Shown here: positions 49,755-61,777 of the stretch, piece after piece
How positions within the stretch are numbered: the stretch's first letter is position 1
How the letters are laid out: the number at the start of each line of letters is the position of its first letter
From: Paramecium sonneborni
Taxonomy: Eukaryota; Ciliophora; Oligohymenophorea; Peniculida; Parameciidae
DNA: 64,000 nt
Direction: 5' to 3'
Assembly: GCA_905182985.1 (NCBI GenBank)
Contig: CAJJDN010000063.1
Location: 459,591 to 523,590 of the forward strand
Program-made: the position numbers and the translations under genes
Notes under the pieces: generated by a model
What the model was told of the DNA's origin: nothing
The model's input: only the letters and a program-made list of their open reading frames with translations
The model's database searches: none

Positions 49755-52111
49755 CATAATAATAATCATAATAATAACAAATAAATGTTGATGAATAAAA
49801 AATACAAAAAAAAGTAGAGGTTAAGAAAGAACCAATTGAGTTTGGATAATAAAATTCCTAAATATCCTAAGAATAATAATATTAAAAACCTTAATCTTAT
49901 GATACAAAGATAATGTTACCAAAATAACCAACATAATAATTAATTAATTTCTCAACTTCTCAAACTTAATAATAAAAATAACTTGAAAAACCTCTTCCAA
50001 TCAGCAAAGGAACAACACCAAAGTAAGAAATTCAAAATACTCCAAATACTCCAAAGGGAAAGAGAAAAATTATTGATTCGGACGATTCATAAGATTCTGA
50101 CAGAATAGAATAAATTCCTATTATAAAAAAATGTAGTGAAAAAAAGATTGAACATAATGAAACCCCAATATAATTGAATTTATCAGGGCCATCTTCAGAA
50201 AAAAAGATTTCAAATTTAGGCTCTCATTCCTTTTCTTTAAATGAATTAGAAAACAAATAACAAAAAGAAAATTAATCTATAAAAGTACCTCCTACCACTC
50301 CACCTATTGTATAACAACCACCAAAACCTGAAGTGGCTGCTCCATCGAAATATGTTTTTAAAATTGATGTCAATGCAATTTAAAAACAAGAGAATGATCA
50401 TAATTTAAAAAAAATAGAAAAGTAAATAATCTTCATATTAATTCTTTTTTAGAAATAAAAAGTATGCATACAAATTAATGTCTATTTTGAAAAGGCATAT
50501 CATTGCAAGATAACCAAATATTGAAATTTTAAATAAATGTTTAGAAATTCCTTCTAAAACTACTCTTAATATGGTTTTATTATGGCTAAAACATGAATTT
50601 GATAAAATTCCTTTTTAAGAATATGTAACTATTTCAAAATTTGTTGAATTAATATATTAGAGTATTTAAAAGTTTAAATGTGACGAGCAACCTCAAAATG
50701 AATAGCTTTTATAACAATTTTTTGAAAAAGAAAAAGAATAAGAATAAACTAGATTAAAAAGAATTGAATAAGAAACTAAAGTATAACAAGAACCTATTAT
50801 CTTGGAGAAAATCGATTTAGAAATGTTATTTAAATCATTAAGAGTTAGATCAAAAAGTATATAATATGAATATAATTTTCATTAGAAAAAAAAGTTAATG
50901 AAAAAGAGAAGAAGGAAAGAGATAATGATAAATAAAAAGATAGTGATAAATAATAATAAAAACCTGTATTTCATCAATAATAAGAAATTTTAAGCTTTTA
51001 ATTAGCAACGACAAAAAAGATTAAGACTGAATAAAAATAATTTATTTCAATCTAAGAGACAGACGAAGAATACGATTTGCAAGATAAAGGTTAAGATTGG
51101 TGGAAAATTTTAGAAATGAGAAAATAATAATGTTAGTCTATGGAAATGGAATAAAAGGGAAAAGATGACGAAAAAAATGAAGCATTTTTTATTAGAACAT
51201 TAGATTAAGTAAAAATTAATCATACTCTTATTTTGGGTGAAAAAAATAGCGAAAAAGGATTGTATTCTACAATAGTTGTAGAGAAAATGTTCTTCTTTCT
51301 ATTAAATAATCAATCAACGTATTTTAAATAAAATAAAATCCTACTTACTAATTTTTTTTAAAAATTAAAGGAAAACTCAACAGAGAAGAGAAATGAATTA
51401 TATTAATAATTCAGTAAGTATAATTATTATGTTGATGAAAATCACGTTTAATTGACAGATTTATACAAAATAGATAATTATGCTGAAATATTGGTCAAAT
51501 TGACTTTGAAGGATGATGGTGATTTTGATCAATTTTAATTGGAAAATAAATTAATCCTTAATTTGAAAATCAACAATCTTCTAAGTTACACTACTAAACA
51601 TAATTTTATAAACTATTCTTAAATAAATAAGTAGTTTTAATTAAAGTTAGCTTAATATCCATAATCAATTAGTGAGCCGATTTTACTTTCAAAACTATAT
51701 GAAATGAATGATATTTTTGTAGAAAGTTTGGAAACTACAAAAATGAATGAGTAAATTACTTTATAAAATTTAGCAATGCCGGTTGTGGAGTGTTTTTATG
51801 GAATTATAGAAAACAAGAAATAAATTAAGAATATTAATATTCATGTCATTTATAGATTTAAGTTCCATTTACATTTATCTAAGATTTAACTTTAAGCATA
51901 AATGATACAATTATCCTTAATGGAGAAAAATTATGATTTATATATATAAATTATTTCACAAAATTAAAATAGATTGAGAAGTAAATATTAATGTTTTGAG
52001 AAAAAAATATAAATTTAGAATTGTTTATTTCTTCTGAAGATATAAAATGGGTGTAAAATGAAAATTTTAAATATGAATCTAAGTTATAATATAATGAGAA
52101 AAAATCAATGA
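48500..52111 (+). CDS. Bromodomain protein with long poly-Gln middle region
   Basis: 1183 aa, introns of 31 and 29 nt, closing exactly. A bromodomain occupies about residues 10-110: FRFPVDIHLFKCPDYYQIIT, DPMDLSTLTTKYKDGAYKTF and NCRKFNTD, including the conserved acetyl-lysine asparagine region (NCRKFN). The next 500 residues are Pro/Gln/Ser-rich, with an 11-Gln run encoded purely by TAA codons. A helical domain (KYAYKLMSILKRHIIARQPN onwards) and a 350-residue globular C-terminal part (MPVVECFYGIIENKKQIKNI) are unfamiliar to me. A chromatin reader is inferred. Near the end, an alternative frame (LFISSEDIKWVQNENFKYES) also looks coding, so the last 100 bases are uncertain. Confidence 0.75.
49718..49752 (+). 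repeat. TAA microsatellite read as poly-Gln
   Basis: A run of eleven TAA triplets inside the bromodomain gene. In the ciliate code it encodes poly-Gln and keeps the frame open; in the standard code it would be a chain of stops. Confidence 0.85.
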
Positions 52112-52153
52112 GTAATAAAACGAATGAATTTGATTTAATAAAATATTTAATTC

Positions 52154-52788
52154 ATGAAATTTTCAAGATTAATTGGCAGATTCTTATTGGCATTACTATT
52201 CATTAATGTTGGCTTATCTCAATTAAATGATACTGATCCATTTGTTTAATTTGTAAATGTGAGATACCCATATTTTTATGAATATGTTTAAAAATTGACA
52301 GGAAATTCTTTGGATTGTACAGAAATATTAGTAATATATAAATGATTTTAGAAACCAATTAATATCATTAAACATACTCCATGTTTAATTTAAGCAATAG
52401 GAGGTGCTTAAATAGTTTTAGGATTAGGCGTAGCTTTAGGAATTCAAGGTGCAGGATGTCTATTGGCTTTATTAAGTATTATAATAACAGCATTTGTTCA
52501 TAATCCTATAATTTATCTAAACAAAGTGTATTATTGATATTTAATTGTAGAGATACATAAGCTGAATATATTAACATAATTTTCAATGTAGGAATAATTG
52601 GTGCATTATTTTTGGTTGGTAAAAGAAGAAAGAATAGAGGAAGTTGTGTAACTGGGGGTTGTTTGATAAAGCCTAAAGATGAGAAAAAGGTTGATTCAGA
52701 TGCAAAAGTTCCTACAGGTAAAGATGTACCTAAAAAATCAAAAGCATCTGGAAATCCAAAAGGAAAAGAAAAATCTAAAAAATATTGA
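52154..52788 (+). CDS. DoxX/SURF4-like small membrane protein
   Basis: 196 aa, introns of 21 and 23 nt. The N-terminus FSRLIGRFLLALLFINVGLS resembles the DoxX start (GRxLLAxLFxxxGxxK); membrane segments QIVLGLGVALGIQGAGCLLA and NVGIIGALFLVGKRRK follow, giving the four-helix DoxX-type layout. The C-terminus is a Lys/Ser-rich tail ending KSKKY. An extra lumenal loop (NDTDPFVQFVNVRYPYFYEY) separates helices 1 and 2. The family includes ER and bacterial oxidoreductase-associated proteins; function here unknown. Start lies 43 bp after the bromodomain stop. Confidence 0.6.
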
Positions 52789-52887
52789 GTATTTTAAATA
52801 AAATAATGATTATTTTTATGGGTTGATGAAAAATAATGTATTGTATTCATATACCATAAATTAAATAAAGATATAAAAATTTGAAAA

Positions 52888-53535
52888 ATGGTAACATAAC
52901 AAGTCTAAGTATTTAATAGGGAGTCGATGCTTATAAAAAGACTAGAGTTCAAAGGAATGTAGGAAGAAAAGTGACTTCTACAAACCTTTATTTAAAATTG
53001 TTAATAAAGGTAAAAGTATTTTGATTTATTGCTTAGTTATACAAATTCTTAGCCAGAAGAACAGATTCTTAATTCAATGTTACCATATTAAGAAGACTTT
53101 AATCAACAAGAACTGCAAGATATCCAATAAGTGTCAGCAGACTTGTAAAATAAATAAATACAGCTAAAGATAAAACAAGAACTCTAGTAGTTGTAGGAAC
53201 AGTAACTGATGAGTAAAAATTGAAATTTATTGCATTTTAGTGCTCGTCTTCTTACTGTACCAAAATTAAATGTTTGTGCTCTCAGATTCACAGAAACAGC
53301 AAGAAAGAGAATTTTGTCAGCAGGAGGAAAGACTTTAACTTTTGATTAATTAGCATAATAAAATCCAACAGGTAATAATCAAAATCTAATATTTTTAGGA
53401 ACCGGCACTATTTTATTGAGAGGTCCAAAAGTTAGAGAAGCCTTAAAGCATTTTGGAAGAGCAGCTGGATTACCAGGATCTCATGCCAAACCATATGTAA
53501 GTCACACTGCAAGAAAAGGAAAAGGTGCAAGATGA
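52888..53535 (+). CDS. RPL18: Ribosomal protein eL18 (60S L18)
   Basis: 178 aa, four introns (29, 27, 28 and 27 nt). The first intron begins immediately after the ATG, leaving a one-codon first exon; spliced, the protein starts [65 protein letters not shown] and [26 protein letters not shown] are eL18 throughout. Full length. Structural component of the large ribosomal subunit. Confidence 0.95.
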
Positions 53536-53612
53536 TTTGTTTTTTAGTACATTAGGACATTAAAAATAAATAAGTTTTTTATTATATTAAATCAAAAAAA
53601 ATATTTAATTTG

Positions 53613-55278
53613 ATGACAGATAAGAGAATTGACAAATATATTTTTAATGTAAAAGATAGAATTGGGTAAGGATCTTATGCTGAGGTCTATAAAGGAACTA
53701 ATGAAAAAACTGGAGAAAAGGTAGCTATCAAAATGTTGAGAAAATCAGTAATAAATTCGTAATTATTACCCAAATCCATTTAGAGATGATTATTTAAGAG
53801 AAGGACTTATCTAGGAAATTAAAATTATGCAAAAATTAAAGAGTCCTAATATTGTGTCTTTGTTAGATGTCATGGAAACTAACAATAACTATTATATTGT
53901 TTAAGAATATTGTGATGGAGGTGATTTTGATGAGTAAATATATATAAATTAAATTCATAGATTCTTGAAAAAAAGAAAATTACTTTCAGAAAAAGAAGCA
54001 ATTAAGTTCTTAATTGATGTACTTAATGGTTTTACTTAACTTATAAAAAATGGTATTATACATAGAGATCTTAAACCTGCAAATATTTTGATTGACAAGC
54101 AAGTAATTAATTTAATACACTGAAGACATATAAATTAGCAGATTTTGGATTTGCTAAGTGCGTAGACAATTTTAAGAAAACTATGATGGCTTCTATGGTT
54201 GGTACTCCACTCTATATGAGTCCTTAAATTTTGGATCACAAAAGGTATAACTCAAAAACTGATGTTTGGAGTATAGGATTTATATTTTATGAAGCTTTGT
54301 TTGGAAAAAGTAAGAATCTCAAATTATATAAAAGCCCCTTGGACTGCCAGATCTCCTGCTGAACTGTTAAAAAATATAAGAACTCAGCCTCTAAAATTCC
54401 TTACTGATAAAAATTAAGTTTCACAAGAAACTTAAGATTTAATTATTGGGTGTTTATAAGCAGATGAAAATAAGAGATTATCTTGGGAGGAAATCTACAA
54501 ACATCCAGCAGTTAGCCAATATTTTAGTGTATTTATTGTTAAATTATTATAAAGGACTTTATCAAGGGAAATAGTAAGTTAGAAGATAGAGCACAATATT
54601 TAATTAATGACATTAGATAGATGATTTGCAAAGAAAAAATAGATATTCATAAGCTCTTTGCTGATTTAGACATGTCAAAAGATAAGGCTCTTGATGTAAA
54701 TGAATTAGGAAAGTTTTTAATGAAAGTAGATAAGGATATCACAAGAGAAGAAATTGAATATATATTTAATAAATTTGATGATGATGGTAATAATCAAATC
54801 GAATTTGAAGAATTTAAAAAATGGCTTGAAGACAATTAAGTATTGCAATTGAATTATTTTTAGATTATCACAAATGGTGGGAATGCTCAATAATAATAAA
54901 GAAATGGTGGGTCACATAAAAAATTGTCAATTTTGCCACATTAATTAAAATCTTAAGGGTCTATTGAAGAAAGAGCTAATTATGTTATTGAAAAATTAAA
55001 ATTGTCAATTTAAAAATACAAAATTAACCTATTAGATTTATTTAAAAAAGTATCAGCCTAAATTATAATAGTTTGATAAATCTGCTGATTAGAGATTGGA
55101 TAAAAATGAAATGGGATTGTTGTTAAAAAGAATTGAACCAAATATAACTTAAGAAGAAATAATTGCTTGTTTTGACTTTTTTGATGAAAATGGTGATGGA
55201 GAAATTACTTTCTAAGAATTTTAAACGAGTCTCAGTGAAGAAGTCGGAAAAAAAAGATAAAGCTTAGATAATCACTGA
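53613..55278 (+). CDS. ULK/ATG1-like kinase domain with four EF-hands (CDPK-like layout)
   Basis: 505 aa, six introns (25, 27, 23, 25, 26 and 22 nt), closing exactly. The kinase domain starts YIFNVKDRIGQGSYAEVYKG with VAIKMLRK, HRDLKPANILID, LADFGFAK and GTPLYMSPQI. FGKTPWTARSPAELLKNIRT after subdomain IX is the wording of ATG1/ULK-type kinases rather than plant-type CDPKs. A linker leads to four EF-hand loops: DMSKDKALDVNE, DDDGNNQIEFEE, DKSADQRLDKNE and DENGDGEITFQE, all with Asp at 1 and Glu at 12. So it should be a Ca2+-regulated kinase in the cytosol. The two EF pairs are separated by about 75 polar residues. Start is the first Met in frame. Confidence 0.85.
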
Positions 55279-55600
55279 TAAAATATCACATTATCATACA
55301 TCAATAATTAAATTCTAATCTGTAAACCATTTCAATTAATTTTTAAACTAAAGTTTTAAATAAATATTGATATTTATAAAATTATCTTAATTTTTTTATA
55401 TTCTCAATTAAATTTATTAATTTAATTATGTTCTCTTGAATTTTGTAAAATAAAATAGTAAATAAGGATTAATTGAAATAAACAGAGGTTTAACATTAAT
55501 AAGTAAATTAAAAATAGGAGCAAATTAAAAAAAACAAAGAAGTAAGAATTAGATTATAAATAATTTAATCAGAATAAATTAATAATATATGATTGCTTTG
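55279..55600. other. Convergent intergenic gap
   Basis: About 320 bp between two stop codons of convergent genes; AT-rich, no gene or repeat seen. Confidence 0.5.
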
Positions 55601-57386
55601 TCAAATGTAGCCTATTTGTTTCAATATGGTTTTAACAAAATGAATCAAAATATCATATCTCATCTTAGGAGTTTTAAGTTGGGGAAGAGGTAAATAAGTA
55701 ACAATAGTTTCATACATTTTACGAGCTTTTCTAAATTTTTCCAGTTTAGATGGCTTTTTCATATCAAAATCATGTTCTCTAGTAATGATCATATGATGAT
55801 GATTATTGGCTTATTCTTCATTAATGACACTAAGTGGTTTCACAACGACAATTTTACCTTTAATTTTTAAAGTGTCAGTTTCAATTTAGTAGATATGAGG
55901 AGGTAAATAAGTGCTTTCCCCGATTCCACCAAAGCATAAAATATTGGTTCCATTTACACAGCTTGCATGACTCCATCGTTTTGTCTGTAAGCCTTACCTT
56001 TAGGCAATAGTCCAAATATTAGTTTAGAGATTTAAAATAAAAATATCATTTTAGTACTCTTTCCTTTCTTAAGATCTTCCACCAAGTAAAATTAAATATT
56101 CTCCAACATTCTCCATAGTATGATTGTATCTACTATCTGGTGCTAATCCTATTGTTTAAACCTTCTCCCATCCAATTGGATGAGGACCAAAAAAAAGCAT
56201 TCTCATTAAAGGAAATGAAGCAAGCTTAGCAGTTTATCCTCCATAAATATATACTGTTTCAATATTTCTTTTAAAATCATATGCTGTACATTGAGCATGT
56301 TAGGCTATTCCTTCTTCAAATAATATTTTCTAACCTGTCCATCTTTTTGATTCTAATGAATATACAAGAGTATCATTTAATAATTTCTCTGCAGAATCTA
56401 TTCCTCCTGTTACAACCATTAATTTTCCAAAGAGTACTGATGCTTTATGTTCTCGTCTTGGCTCTACAGACTCAAAAGTTACAGTCCATTGATTTGTTAA
56501 AGTATTAAATTATGCAATTTTTGAAAACACTTCTCGAATTTTCATTTTATGATCATAATATCCTGACCCTCCAAATAAAATCAAATAATTTTTCCAGACT
56601 ACCATTGAATGATTTGTTATAAATAATTCAATATCTGAACAATAATTAAACCATTCTTACCTGTCTACAAATTAATATAAAATAAATACTTAAATCAAAC
56701 CACCACATCTCATTTGTTATTCCTGCTCCACTCATTCCTCCAAAAACATACATTCTATCTCTAACTATTGCTATTTATGTTGATTCTCTTCTACTTGGAA
56801 CAGCATAAGAATAAGAATTCAATGTTTCTTCAAAAAAGGTTAAAATTGACTAATCATGCTGCTCTTCATCTTCAGTAATTTTTCTTTTCGACTAATTCTA
56901 CTTTTAAATCTATGGTAATTATTGTCTTTCTGGACTACTACATATTCCCAATTATTTTTCTAAATATTTCAATGTTAATTGCTCTCTATGTGGAACCTTA
57001 CGTTGATTGCATTAATATTTTTTTTCACTAATTGTTATATCTCTTACTGTCTAAGACATTTTTGATTACTCTAGCTCCATAAAACTCTATTAAATAAACT
57101 TTTGTTAAGATTTATTGGCTTGCAATTAATGATATGCTCCTGCTTAAATTCTTCTAATAGAATGAAAATGTTATGAAATGTCTTCTAAAGAACTATTTTC
57201 TATACTGGGCAGTACTAATTATACTTTATGATCAGATTCATTTTTTTCTTTTCTTTTTTTCTCATACTTATAATGGAAGTGGGTGTTACTTTAATATCTC
57301 AAAGCATTTTATTAAGATTCATCTTTAATGCACTTTAACAAATCCTTATACTAATCTCTCTCCAAATTTAAGTTGGCAGCATTCAT
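55601..57386 (-). CDS. Kelch-repeat protein
   Basis: 586 aa, one 25-nt intron. The first 215 residues are polar and helical (MNAANLNLERDQYKDLLKCI; KKRKEKNESDHK), then kelch repeats: PSRRESTQIAIVRDRMYVFG G, TNHSMVVWKNYLILFGGSGY, PRREHKASVLFGKLMVVTGG, AQCTAYDF..TVYIYGGQ, DSRYNHTMENVGEYLILLGG and KRWSHASCVNGTNILCFGGI. A basic C-terminal tail with HHHH and DMKKPSKLEKFRKARK ends at TGA 55601-55603. A six-blade propeller for protein binding; partner unknown. Third kelch gene of the window, without close sequence likeness to the others beyond the repeat. Confidence 0.85.
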
Positions 57387-57631
57387 TCCCAATTAGACAA
57401 ATTAAATATTATTAACGAAACTACTATAATTTATTCATGCATATAAATGATAATTTATAATTCATACTATTTAACAAGTTTAAAAATTAACACTATATTA
57501 TTCTATCCCCTGATAACTACAAGCTTTAGCATCATATAATAATTTTATATACTGATTATAAAAAGACTCATAAATAAAGTGGACATGATTAAATTTTAAA
57601 AATAACTCATATTTAATATTTTAATATGCTA

Positions 57632-59978
57632 TCAATATTTCCATCTTGTTTCTAAATATTTTTTTTGAACATTCTCATCCTTTATTTTTTCTGCTAATTA
57701 TGCATATAAAATGGCTTTAACATTGCTTAGAGGATAATCTTAAAAAATATTGGACAATTTTAATAAAAAGTATCTCAATTTAATAGATACTTCTTTCTAA
57801 ATCCAAGTTTTATACTTTTACATTAGAAAAATTGCATTGAAGTATTAATGAATATCATAACAAGTCATTCGCTTGTTTTCTATCTCTTGAAACATTTTTT
57901 ATTATTGTTCAACAAAGTATTAGTCAGGTTCAATTTTAATTTACTCAATATACTCTTGAAGATCATCAATATATTATAAAACTCTGTCTTAATTGATCCA
58001 TTAAATATTGATTTCTTGCTTGAAAGTTTCGCCACCTATGTATATGGCCTATTTAGTAATTATTTCTTGACAGTCTAGAATTGTGGCTTGACTGAAAAAC
58101 AATAAAAAATAAAGTAATTTGGCTACATCAGTTTTATATTTAGTTTGTTGATCATAAAAATTTATCAATTCTTATTCTAATTTGGATGTAAATAGTTAAA
58201 GACTATCTAAATATCTTAGTATTGAGGAAGATATGCTTTCATGTAAGATTGATTCTCTCTCAGTTATTTTGATTGATAATTTACTCATGAGATTTTTCAC
58301 TTCTTCTTATAATTCAGTCCAAGATATTCTTTAATTTGGATCATAAATAAGCATTCTTTCTATTAATTATTTGAAAACTGATATATAAATAAGTATTACC
58401 AGATTTTTATGGGCAAATAAATGGATTTTTTTTTAACTATTACTAGAAATTTTTCAAATTTTCTAAAGTATTTGCCTAACAGTATGGCTATTTGTATACA
58501 AATTAATAAAGCATAGTCCCTAACTGCATAATGCAAATTATTTTACAGAATAAATGTCACATTAGTTTGTATAACCCTTTCCTGTAAGAGTAAGTACTTC
58601 TGGAGCAGAATAAATAGGAGTGCCAGCTAAAGTAGTAGCTAATTCTTAATTTGTATTAATCTTACTGACTCCAAAATCTATAATCTAAAAAATAATAGAA
58701 AAGTAACTACTTTAATTTTCTTTTTATTATCTTCGTATTTAATCAAGATGTTTTCTGGTTTTAAATCTCTGTGAATTATTCCATGTTTCTATAACTCCAT
58801 GTAGCCATTAGTAATTTAGTCTAAAAAATCTAAAATTTCTGCATTGTTAACATTATTATTTTTTTCAAAATATTATTTAATATCTTCATCACATTTCTCC
58901 AAAATAACATAAGTCTAATGTTTATCATGAAAGCAATTATATATTTGAATAATATTTTTTGAATTATTCTTTGATAACTTTTCATAAACTGAAATTTCTC
59001 TTTATCCTTCAATCTAGGTATTATCAATAACTTTAGCGCAAAATTCTTTTTAATCCCGTAAATCAATAGTTAAATATATCACTCCTTACATCCCACTACC
59101 CAATTTATGAGTAAAATCTACTATGTATAGATTATCTAAGAGCTTATATGGTTATTAAAAAATTGGGATACGAGCAAGTTCTTCCCAACTAATTCTCTTT
59201 CTAGGCTCAAAAACTATCATTTTCTCAATCAAATCAATATATTCTTAATCAATGTCTCCACCTTTTTGACATTTGAATTACTGCTACTTTAAATTCATTA
59301 AAAAGGTTTATAGCTCCATCGAATTCTTCAATAGTTAAGGCATTTAATTTTAAAAGCATAATTAATGTAAAATAATTCCCAACTAAAGAATTAAATTAAA
59401 AATTACTGAAAATATATCACATTTATCATTATAACCTTTTTCAGGTTAAAACATAACTTCAGGAGCCCAATATACTGGAATGCCGGCCTTTGTTTAAGCT
59501 AATTCTTAATTATTTACTAATCCAGATAAACTAAAATCTGATAACTAATGTTTATTAGATAGATTACTTTTATAATAAACCTTCCTTTTATTTATTTAAT
59601 AAGTATTGTCTATGGAGTTAAATTTCTATAAATAATTCCTAATTATTTTAAATGTTAATATCCATTGATAATTTAAGCAATTATTAATTGTATATCTTGC
59701 CTTGAAAAACCCAATGATATCTCTAGCCTTTTTTTCATAAATTAATCTAATGTCATTGAGCATTCCTCTATTATGACTTAGTTATTGAATATTTTTAAGA
59801 TTTCTACAACATTTAAACACTTATTAATTTGCAATTTCTAATAAATATTCATCTCGATTTAAAGTCTATCTTGAGATATTCTCACAACCACTTATCCTTG
59901 TCCAATATTTTCTTACTATTAAAGAACACCAGTCTGATAACAGGGTTAATAATTATAGTTATGTATCCTTTAAGACAT
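57632..59978 (-). CDS. Tandem pseudokinase-kinase protein
   Basis: 742 aa, five introns (23, 24, 26, 23 and 22 nt), exact closure. The first kinase fold (about 1-265) is degenerate: HRD/DFG are replaced in GIIYRNLTPQTILIK (catalytic Asp to Asn) and LSDFSLSG (Gly to Ser), with no clear beta3 Lys. It ends DLIEKMIVFEPRKRISWEEL. The second fold (about 270-515) follows in the same frame and is intact: LGSGMQGVIYL, EFCAKVID, HGIIHRDLKPENILIK, IIDFGVSK and GTPIYSAPEV, ending RISWTELQ. About 225 helical residues follow. Introns sit at matching places in both folds, pointing to internal duplication. The first fold probably regulates the second. Confidence 0.8.
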
Positions 59979-60551
59979 TTTAAGAAAATTTATTATACTA
60001 ATTAAAAAAAGAAGTCTATAATAAAATGAGAAAATTAACTAAATTTAAATTTTATCAAAAGTTTAATTGAGCTGCTCAAGAGAGTCAAGATTTATTTTAA
60101 GGAAATAGAAGCCTAAAAGGGAACTTTAATATCTATATCTCTTTTTTTTTCTAATTGTCTATTTCTATTAACAAATATAAAAAGTTATTCATTTAATATA
60201 TTCCCAAAATAAATAAATTATTGAATAATTAACCTTACCAAAAGCATAAAAAGACCTAATTTAGAGTGGAAAAACGAGCACCAAACTGCAGTGTTTAATA
60301 GGACAAGATAAAAGTGAATAATTAGCAAGTCTAGAGTCTAAGTTTCTATTTTAGCCTTATAGAAATACACTGTCTCATCATTGTGCTATCATTTTACTAA
60401 ATTTCTTTAAAATTCATTATTAGGTTTTTACCAAATTATGAATAACAATGTATGTTTCAAAATTTATATGATGGTTAATATTATATAAGAGCAAAAAGCA
60501 AAATTTATAGTATGGAAATGTTTATATAGAATAATATTATAATTATTAAAT
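59979..60551. other. Divergent intergenic region
   Basis: About 570 bp between divergent starts. A less AT-rich patch near 60270-60360 stands out from the background but I could not assign it to an RNA family. Promoters of both neighbours must lie here. Confidence 0.4.
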
Positions 60552-61358
60552 ATGATGCAGACATTTGCCATAGCAATTAGTATTTCTGCGATAAAATCTC
60601 TAACACTTAATCTTAATGACATTTGTCATTGCTCTTAACTAATTTAAGAGTTTGAATGCTTGAATTCTGCTCAAGAATGCAATTGGGATTACTCATCTAA
60701 GAAATGCCTTGAAACTCCTTGTTCAGAAATTCTTATTTAAAGCTCCTGCTTATAATAATCATAAAGATGCTATTGGATTTAAGGCTTATGTTAAAATTTT
60801 ACTGCATGCGTAAATCTCTAAGGATAGAATTAAAACCAATGCTTAAACTAAAATATTTTTTGCCCAACGTCGAATGGCACAAATTGTTTATCTCCCCAAA
60901 ACCTATAAAATTGTACATCCATTTCGACACCTAATAATTGCAATAATTTTGTCTCAACTACTGGATTGTGTATGTGGAATGGAAAAAGCTGTATTGAAGC
61001 AACATCATGTTCTTAACTTTATAGCAATTCTACTCCTTCTTGCGATTCTTCTAGATGTTCTTTCAACTCTACAAATTTATGTTAACCAAAAGTTTGTGGT
61101 CAATATTTATATGAATATTAATGTGCTTAAGGAATATCTACATTTGGTCCTTATCTAAACAATATTATAGGATGCTATTGGAATTAAGATTCAAATGAAT
61201 GTCAAGATTTTGATCCTGAAATAATGGATAATATTGATTGCTATACATATAGTTTTGGAACCTATCATTGGGATAAAAAAAAAGGGGAGAAAGGGGATTG
61301 TGTTTCCTGCTTTTAATAATTATTGATATTTTCAATAATTATGATCATTTTGATATGA
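60552..61358 (+). CDS. Small Cys-rich surface protein, Paramecium surface-antigen-like
   Basis: 268 aa, no intron. A secretory N-terminus (MMQTFAIAISISAIKS) is followed by regularly spaced Cys with the CxW pattern of Paramecium surface antigens: CHCSQLIQEFECLNSAQEC NWD, then CLQQSQRCYWIQGLC and GLCMWNGKSC, GCYWNQDSNEC. It ends with a hydrophobic segment LLIFSIIMIILI, suited to a GPI signal or membrane anchor. True surface antigens are several thousand residues; this is a miniature member or relative. It is richer in Cys and C/G than its neighbours. Confidence 0.75.
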
Positions 61359-61777
61359 ATCATATGAAAACTATATTTAAATAATTCCATAATTTATTCT
61401 CTAATTTAATTTTAATAATGTAAAATCTCCATGTAATTATCTAAAAAATAATTAAATGAACTGCTTTGTTATTTATATTTAGATTTTTGTATATATTACA
61501 CTGCTTTTCTTATTTTATTTATTTATTATTATTATTGTATTGTATATTTAATGACAAACATTTTAGGATAGTATTGTTATTGCATTTTATATTCCAGATA
61601 ACCTAAAATTTTTCAATTACTTAAAAATATTTGGAAAATTGACTTTATATCCTTAATTTTAAAATTGAGTTAAGAAGGTTTCATTTTTCATAAATTATCT
61701 TAAACAAATATTTGAACATATTTCAATATTCTTAATTAAATTTGAAGATTAAATAAAAAATTAAGATTAAGCTGAAA
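61359..61777. other. Intergenic gap
   Basis: About 420 bp, AT-rich, no gene or repeat recognised. Confidence 0.4.

Noticed and set aside
60240..60420. Possible structured RNA in the less AT-rich patch
   Set aside because: No cloverleaf, box C/D or box H/ACA pattern could be recognised by eye.
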